Part shown: one piece after another, positions 57,804 to 64,000 of the stretch
Position numbering within the stretch: position 1 is the stretch's first letter
How the letters are laid out: every line of letters starts with the position of its first letter
Source: Smittia aterrima
Lineage: Eukaryota > Arthropoda > Insecta > Diptera > Chironomidae
Assembly: GCA_033063855.1 (NCBI GenBank)
Contig: CP093829.1
Coordinates: forward strand, 15,469,537 to 15,533,536
Length of the DNA stretch: 64,000 bases
Direction: 5' to 3'
Translations under genes and position numbers: made by a program
The notes under the pieces: generated by a model
What the model saw: only the letters and a program-made list of their open reading frames with translations
What the model was told of the DNA's origin: nothing
Database searches by the model: none

Positions 57804-59818
57804 ATGCTTGCAGTCCATTTGGCACAACTAAATTATCTTTTTCAGAGGTCACAGATTAGTTTATATCAGCTTAGAGTTTTACTCTGCTCAAAAGCAGCAC
57901 AAGGCCGTTGATTTAGTCATTCGAAGAACGAGTGGAAAAATGCAGCCAAAGACCTTTCAGCAGCATCCCAGGAATGACAAAACTCTCATTGACTATCAGG
58001 AAGTTTTCTTGCCTGGAGGCGACTTCAGCAAAATTTCTTTAAAAGCTTTTTGAACATTTTAATTTTAGTTTCATTTCTTCAGGAAAATATCACAACATGC
58101 CAATGCTTGAAATGAACCAGTGAGCATTGAAAGAATATATCTTGTATTCGAAAGCTAATTATTTTTGAATCAAAAGTGCAATGAAACGAGAATATGGAAG
58201 CATCACAAAGATTCCCCTGGTTTATTCGGTAAACCGAGTAGAAATGTGCATGACCTTCATGATGTCGAAGATGCGTTGAGAAAAGTTTTCAGGTTCGAAG
58301 GTCATTTTCCATTATCGTCGAACTCTAGAAACTTTAGATTACTATCGAAAAAATGATCAGACCAGACATTTACGGTGAATATGGAAGTTTGTTATCAGAG
58401 TGAGTTTATCAGATTCGAATAACTTGACCAATCGGACTAAAACTTTCTTTAAATCTTTACCAGACAAAATGAAGAATGGTACAAGATGAGAACTTTGATT
58501 AATCCAGTAATGTTGAAAGCCGGCAAGATTGTCGAAACTTTACGTGTTCCTCAGGTCGATGATGTCGCCAAAGATTTGATTAATTGTATACATATATGTC
58601 TAAAATTAGAACGAAGATGCAAATCAATTTTTTATCGAAGGATTACGAAAAAGCGCGATGCTAATAATGAAGTTCCAGCGATACCTATGTCAACATGTGG
58701 AGTCTCGAGTCTATCACTTGCATTTCAATCAACCACCGAATTGGGACTTCTGAATGAAACGATAATTATCGCTGACGAACATGGACGCAGAAAAAGCTCA
58801 TCAAGGTTTGTAAAACGGAATCAGCTGATAACAGCGATAAGAGTTTGTTAAAAATGATTAAGGTATTTATCAATTTTTACAGCTGATATTAGAGAGTTCT
58901 TTGTATTGGTGATACGAATTTCGAAGTGTAATGCCAACGGTTTGGAGGTATTACCACACGAAAGCTTTCAAGAATCTTCTTAAAGTTTATGATGGATATG
59001 ACAAAGTAAGTTTTTGAATTCAAATACTTTTGATATGTTATTACAATACTTTTGATTTTCTGAATTTACTCGTTTTTTGCAGCATTATTTTACATTACAT
59101 CGACAAAGCAATTGAGGATCTCAAAACTCAGAAGACGACCAGCGATCGAGAGGAAAGTATTTTAGAAAAGCTTGTAAAAATCAACAAGAACGTTGCTGTC
59201 GTGATGTGCGCTGACGCGATGCTCGCTGGAGTTGACACGACGTCTTCAGCAACTGTTGGAGTTCTCTATTGTCTTGCTAAGAATCCTGAGAAACAAGAGA
59301 AGCTTAGAGAAGAATTGAAAACAATTTTGCCTAACAAGGACGACGCATTGACTCCAGAAATTATGCGCAACATGCCATACTTGAGAGCTGTGATCAAGGA
59401 AGGAATTCGATTGTTCCCACCAGCGGGTGGAAATTTAAGAAAGACCGGAAGTGATCTTGTTCTCTCTGGCTACAAAATTCCCAAAGGAACTGAAATCGCA
59501 ATGGGTCTGCAGTTGGCTCAAGTGAATGGCGAGAATTTCGCGAAACCTGATGATTTCATCCCAGAGAGGTGGCTTAAAAGCAATACTGATCCTCAGTGTC
59601 CACATGCAAAAGATGCTCATCCATTTGCATATCTTCCTTTCGGGTTCGGCTCTAGAATGTGCCCAGGGAAACGTTTTGCCTATCTTGAGATCGAAGTTTT
59701 GGTCTCAAGAATCATTCGCGAATTCAAAATTGAGTGGAATCATCCTGACCTGAAAATGAAAAGTGTTTTGGTTAACATTCCCGATAGCGAATTGAAATTT
59801 AAGTTCACTGATCTTTAA
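57804..59818 (+). pseudogene. CYP12-like P450 copy 3, upstream exons unreadable
   Basis: Only the last exon (59083-59818, 244 codons, with AGVDTTSS, KEGIR and the heme loop FGFGSRMCPGKR) is clean. Everything from about 57460 to 59080 follows copy 2 but carries 1-8 extra bases every 10-40 bp, and the extra bases match copy 4. As written no protein can be made from exons 1-5. The last exon is itself a mosaic: mostly copy 2-like, with a stretch around 59286-59370 like copy 4 (ILPNKDDALTPEIMRNMPYL). Listed as broken as it stands, but the real locus may be intact, because the pattern suggests two sequences merged during assembly. Confidence 0.75.
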
Positions 59819-60185
59819 TTAATCCTTGAGTTTTGTTTGGATAAGTTTTTTGTTTTTGACAAAGTTCTGGTAAATAAAATATTTATGTCGAGTCATACTC
59901 GTCAGCGTTGTGGAACCGGTTTGAAATTGTTTTGATGCGTGATTACGAAGAGAAGTCGCGAGGAAAAAAATATTTCGGTCATTTCCATCGCTTAGCCTTG
60001 ATTTCTCATTCAAAATACATTCAAATATTTACCACTCTCTGTTTACTAACAAAGCTTTGCCGGTTGATAACAACAGACGGTTTAAATCAACTCTCGCTGT
60101 TTTATGATTCTCTCGTTCTCACGAAAAAAATATATCAGTTTGTCTTTTAGTCTCGCTACGATCGGACTAAGTTTTCTTCAGAATC
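59819..60185 (+). other. Intergenic between P450 copies 3 and 4
   Basis: Copy 3 3' flank and copy 4 leader. Two stretches here, ATTTCGGTCATTTCCATCGC (about 59970) and GTCTCGCTACGATCGGACTA (about 60151), supply the extra bases seen spliced into the copy 3 upstream region. Confidence 0.5.
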
Positions 60186-62889
60186 ATGTTGCGTCATTTG
60201 GAAACTAAATTTCTCATCAGAGGAAAAGGATTGTTTATATCAAATCGAGTTTTCTCTGCTCAAGCTGCCAAGGCCGTTGATTTATCATTCGAGAACGAGT
60301 GGAAAAATGCGAAACCTTTCGAAAGTATTCCAGCAATGACAAAACTCTCATTGCCAGTCGTCATTCGGCTGCCGACTCAACCGCATCGTCCAAAATTGAG
60401 AGGCGATGTTAATTTGAAAAAGTCCTTTCTAGGCAGCCAAAAGTGCTTAAAAGTATTGTATTCATCCAAACGTAGTGATATTTCATGGAAAGTCATCGAT
60501 TGAGAGCCGAAATTCAACACCGCAGCGGAGAAAGTTCGAGAAGAAATTTGACTGCGCAGTTCATCGAATTCCACGGTCTGTGCTTCTAAACTGATCCTGA
60601 GCCGAATGACCTTGAATGTTGAAGATGCGGAAGCAAAGTCTTCAGATTCGAAGGCTCTGTTTCCCTTATCGAAATCAACGATCAAAATTTTGATGAACAT
60701 TTCAGAAAAATTTACCGGCAGAAGATCAGATCCCAGACATTTACGACAAATGGCGTAATTCTTCGCTTCGCTTTGTCATTCAAAGTGAAGTTGAAATTAC
60801 AGTGAAGACTCGCTGACGGGGACTAATACGTAGTTGCTGAGGGAGATTTTGTGGGAGACTCACTCAAAACGACGATTAATCTCCAGAACAGTTAAATCAA
60901 CATCGAATTTTCAACAAAATTGTTTCGACGTGATCAACAAAAAAATCCAGAAATTGCACGGGCGCCGTCACCGCATGGACATAACCATTGGGTGTTTGAT
61001 CTGGGCATAATGAAAGTGCGCGAACACCCCGAGCAACGAAGGATTCGATTTTGACAACATCATTGTTCGCGAACAAGATTCAATGAAAATTTCTCGTCTT
61101 CGACCATATTATTTTTTTGAAAAATACTTTTCTTCGACCTGTGACGCATCATTGGAACTGTAGGGGAGGAAGGACTCGTCATCCTTCTAAGGACCTGGTT
61201 CCTGGACCATATTTCCCGATTATGACATATGAATTTTGAACAAATTTTATTTGAAAAATATGTAATTTGAAATTTATTTGTACGCGAGGCCCGGTTAAAT
61301 GCACTTAGATTGCGAACCGAATAATAAATACTTAAACAAACAAAAACAAACTCTCATTGCTTAGAAGTTTTCTCCCTGGAGGCGACTTCAGCAAAATTTC
61401 TTTAGCTGAAATGCATCGGTGAGCTTCACTTCAATCAAATTAAAGTTTTGAAAATAATCTTTTTCGAAAGAATTTTGAAGCAAAATTTTGGAATCATCAC
61501 GAAATTCCCCTCGATGCTTGGTAAACCTGAGATGGTAATGACCTTCAATGTTGAAGATGCGGAGAAAGTCTTCAGATTCGAAGGCCAGTTCCCTTATCGC
61601 CGATCGATTGAAACATTAGATTATTACCGGCAGAAGATCAGACCAGACATTTACGGCGAATATGGCAGTTTGTTATCTGAGTAAGTTTATCAATGAGCCA
61701 ATAACTTAAAAATCCTAAAATTTTATGATTTATTTTACCAGACAAAATGAAAATTGGTATAAGATGAGAACTTTGATCAATCCAGTTCTTTTGAAGCCGG
61801 CAACAGTGAAACTTTACGTGCCGCAAGTCGATGATGTGTCGAAAGATTTCATAAAATTGTATATATATATTTTTTTTAAAAATTAGAACGAAGATTCTAA
61901 TCAATTTTTTTATCGAAGGATTACGAAAAAGCGCGATGCTAATAATGAAGTTCCAGCCAATTTCAGTGACTATGTCAACATGTGGAGTCTCGAATCCATC
62001 ACCTGCATTAGTCTGAATCAACGAATTGGAATTCTGAATGAAAATAATACTGACGAACATGGAGAGAAGCTGATAAAGGTTTGTCGATTGCTTAACTAAA
62101 GTAAAAATGATAATATTTATCAATTACAGCTGATAAGAGAATTTTTCTTGGTGTCGTTTGAATTTGAAGTTAATCCTTCAATTTGGCGTTACTATCAAAC
62201 GAAAGCTTTCAAAAAACTCCTTTCGGTCTACGATGATATGACAAAGTAAGTCTTAACAACCACGACGATTGACTCCAGAAACTTATGCGCAATATGCCAT
62301 ACTTGCTAGAGCTGTGAAAATCAAGGAAGGAGTTCTCTATTGTCTTGCTAAGAATCCTGAGAAACAAGAAAAGCTCAGAGAAGAACTGAAAACGATTTTG
62401 CCTAACAACCACGACGCATTGACTCCAGAAATTATGCGCAATATGCCATACTTGAGAGCTGTGATCAAGGAAGGAATTCGAATGTTCCCACCTACGTCAG
62501 GAAATATGAGAAAGACAGGAAATGATCTTGTTCTTTCAGGCTATCGCATTCCTAAAGGAACAGATGTTCTTCTCGGATTACTGCTCGCTAATAAGGATGA
62601 GAATAATTTCGCAAAACCTGATGAGTTCATCCCAGAGAGATGGCTGAAGAGCAATACTGATCCTCAGTGTCCACATGCAAAAGATGCTCATCCATTTTCA
62701 TATCTCCCCTTTGGATTCGGCGCTAGAATGTGCCCAGGAATTCGCCTCGCAAATCTTGAGATGGAAGTCTTGATTACTCGACTCATCCGCGATTATAAAT
62801 TTGAATGGAACCATCCAGACATGAAGATCAAAAGTGTTTTCGTCAATATTCCAGACGGCGACTTGAAGTTCAAAATGACAGAAGTGTAA
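60186..62889 (+). pseudogene. CYP12-like P450 copy 4, interrupted
   Basis: Recognisable exons are 60186-60354 continued at 61361-61418 after a 1-kb insertion, then 61471-61680, 61742-61858, 61919-62078, 62130-62245, and the C-terminal part from about 62329 to 62889. Exon sizes (210, 117+160, 116) equal those of copy 2, with one extra intron (61859-61918). The piece encoding the start of the last exon, including the I-helix AGVDTTS oxygen-binding motif, is absent. In its place (62247-62328) is a garbled second copy of the later PEIMRNMPYLRAVIKEG segment. The C-terminus keeps KEGIRMFPP and the heme loop FGFGARMCPGIR. As written it is non-functional; the remaining exons look well preserved, so it is a recent break or an assembly problem. 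Confidence 0.75.
60355..61347 (+). mobile_element. Insertion in P450 copy 4 exon 1, retroelement-like
   Basis: The 993-bp insert is bounded by an exact 13-bp direct repeat AAACTCTCATTGC (60342-60354 and 61348-61360). It ends in AATAATAAATACTTAAACAA followed by an A-rich tail. A target duplication of this size plus an A-rich 3' end with AATAAA fits target-primed insertion of a 5'-truncated non-LTR retrotransposon. No transposon protein is recognisable. At about 60600-60750 the insert contains a scrambled match to P450 exon 3 (TTGAAGATGCGGA, GTCTTCAGATTCGAAGGC, TTACCGGCAGAAGATCAGA), which suggests the consensus mixes alleles with and without the insert. Confidence 0.65.
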
Positions 62890-63219
62890 ACGTTTCTAAA
62901 TCTTGGTTTTTCTCTCGCGACCTTGAAGAGGAAAATATCTCGCGGGACCAAGAATAAACATGATTTCGTTTAAATGAATTTATGTTTTGTACTCTTCGAC
63001 TCAGTTCTCTCTCAACCTTCAATGAGCAGCTCGAGTTGACCTTGAAAGCTTTTAGTCGAAAATGCGTGAAAAGAGAATCGCGCTCAGTTATCGTCGATCG
63101 CTCGTGAAGTAAACTTGAAAAACAAAATATTGAATCGAAATATTCTTCCGATAAAATTAATGATTTCAAACCTTATCGAGGATTGATAATAATTATATTT
63201 CTACTGAAGATTATTCACA
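62890..63219 (+). other. Intergenic between P450 copies 4 and 5
   Basis: 330 bp. The conserved upstream module of copies 1-3 is not seen here, in line with copy 5 being more diverged. No other feature. Confidence 0.4.
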
Positions 63220-64000
63220 ATGCTTCTATCGCGTGATAGTGCTTACAGATTTGCTTTGATTAGCAGCAACCGGTTTGCTAGATCTGCGTCACACTCTGCG
63301 AGTGAGAAGAATTGGAAAAACGCAAAGCCATTTAGCGAGATACCCGGTCCGACTACATTCGAGTTCATCAGAGCTTTTTTGCCCAGAGGTTTGATTCGAG
63401 ATGAAATTGAACTTTGGTAAATCTTAAATAATTTTAGGAAAATACGCGACCTTGAATATCGTTGAGCTCTCAATGAAAATGCAAGAGGAGTTTGGAAATC
63501 TCGTGAAGTTTCCTGGCTTATTCGGGCAGAGAAATATGATTTTCACCTTCGATCCGAATGATGTCGAGACGATTTTTCGAAACGAAGGAAAGTATCCCTC
63601 GAGACGAGGACTCGACACTTTGGAGTATTTTCGATCAATTTACAGACGCGACTGGTTTGAGAAAGGCACTGGATTAGTTCCTTCGTAAGTTTTTGTCATG
63701 ATAATAGATAAAGGTTAAATAAATCAATTTTTAGGCAAGGACAAGACTGGCTAGACTTCAGAACAAAAGGTTGTTTTTTAATCTCAATCATCAAAGCTTT
63801 TAGGTTTCTAAAAAAGTTTTGAAATTTTTAGTAAATCAGACGATGATGCAACCAAAAACTGCAAAGCTTTACGTTCCACAAGTTGATGAAGTTGCAATGG
63901 AACTCGTTGAGAAGTAACTTTCAACGTTCTTTGCCAAAGTTAATCAACACCAATTTGTTTTAGAATGAAGGTAACTCTCGATGTCAATAATGAAACTCCT
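63220..64000 (+). CDS. Mitochondrial P450, CYP12-like, copy 5 (runs off the window)
   Basis: Exons are 63220-63388, 63438-63684, 63735-63769, 63832-63913 and 63964 to the window end. The N-terminus is Ser/Arg-rich (SSNRFARSASHSASEKN), fitting a mitochondrial targeting peptide. Then come WKNAKPFSEIPGPTTFEFIR, EEFGNLVKFPGLFGQRNM, NDVETIFRNEGKYPSRRG and AKLYVPQVDEVAMELVEK. All align with copies 1-4 but are clearly more diverged, and two introns (63770-63831 and 63914-63963) are at positions not used in copies 1 and 2. The catalytic half lies beyond 64000. No break is seen in the part present. Confidence 0.85.

Noticed and set aside
57804..59082. Gene-by-gene decay of copy 3 through ordinary indels
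   Set aside because: The inserted bases match the neighbouring paralogue in order, and the adjoining last exon is clean; random decay would not do this.
60377..60700. 107-codon minus frame in the P450 copy 4 insertion
   Set aside because: It runs antisense through the scrambled P450/insert mixture and has no family resemblance.

Overview
The window is nuclear DNA of an insect, most likely a nematoceran fly (midge or mosquito-like). The evidence is AT-rich sequence, GT-AG introns mostly 50-75 bp long, dense genes on both strands, and insect-type genes (Unr, tricornered, kynurenine monooxygenase, a Toll9-type receptor, mitochondrial CYP12-type P450s). Exon joins were worked out by eye from splice sites, and each model was checked by frame arithmetic. 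The species is inference.

Layout: BTBD10/KCTD20-like (minus, 404-1903, 5' end unresolved) is divergent from the cold-shock-domain translation regulator Unr/CSDE1 (plus, 4641-8161), which has a long leader. A decayed testis-specific-type kinase (minus, 8601-9097), a small secreted EGF protein (minus) and TAF11 (minus) follow, then the NDR kinase tricornered (plus, 13138-14717). Next come a secreted serine protease homologue that has lost its catalytic His (minus), METTL22 (plus), kynurenine 3-monooxygenase (plus) and a Toll9-like receptor (minus). Three tandem DGAT2/MOGAT acyltransferases lie at 27413-32537 (minus). GDAP2 (macro plus CRAL-TRIO domains, minus) covers 35143-44929. One of its introns holds a probable alternative first exon that would give a CRAL-TRIO-only protein, and another holds a possible plus-strand microprotein gene.

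From 44.9 to 53.2 kb no protein gene is visible, but mobile DNA is. A hAT-type non-autonomous element with a perfect 8-bp target duplication (48001-49632) was itself entered by a 1-kb near-perfect palindrome with its own TA duplication. A tRNA-like sequence with A and B boxes and matching hairpin flanks lies at 51.7-51.8 kb.

From 53.2 kb to the end is a tandem array of five CYP12-like P450 genes (plus). Copies 1 and 2 are intact at 519 aa each. The upstream half of copy 3 reads as two paralogues interleaved base by base, most simply an assembly or consensus artefact. Copy 4 carries a 1-kb insertion with a 13-bp target duplication in exon 1 and lacks its I-helix exon. Copy 5 runs off the window. 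The genes do not form one pathway: the window is a mix of housekeeping genes with two expanded metabolic families, lipid acyltransferase and mitochondrial P450.
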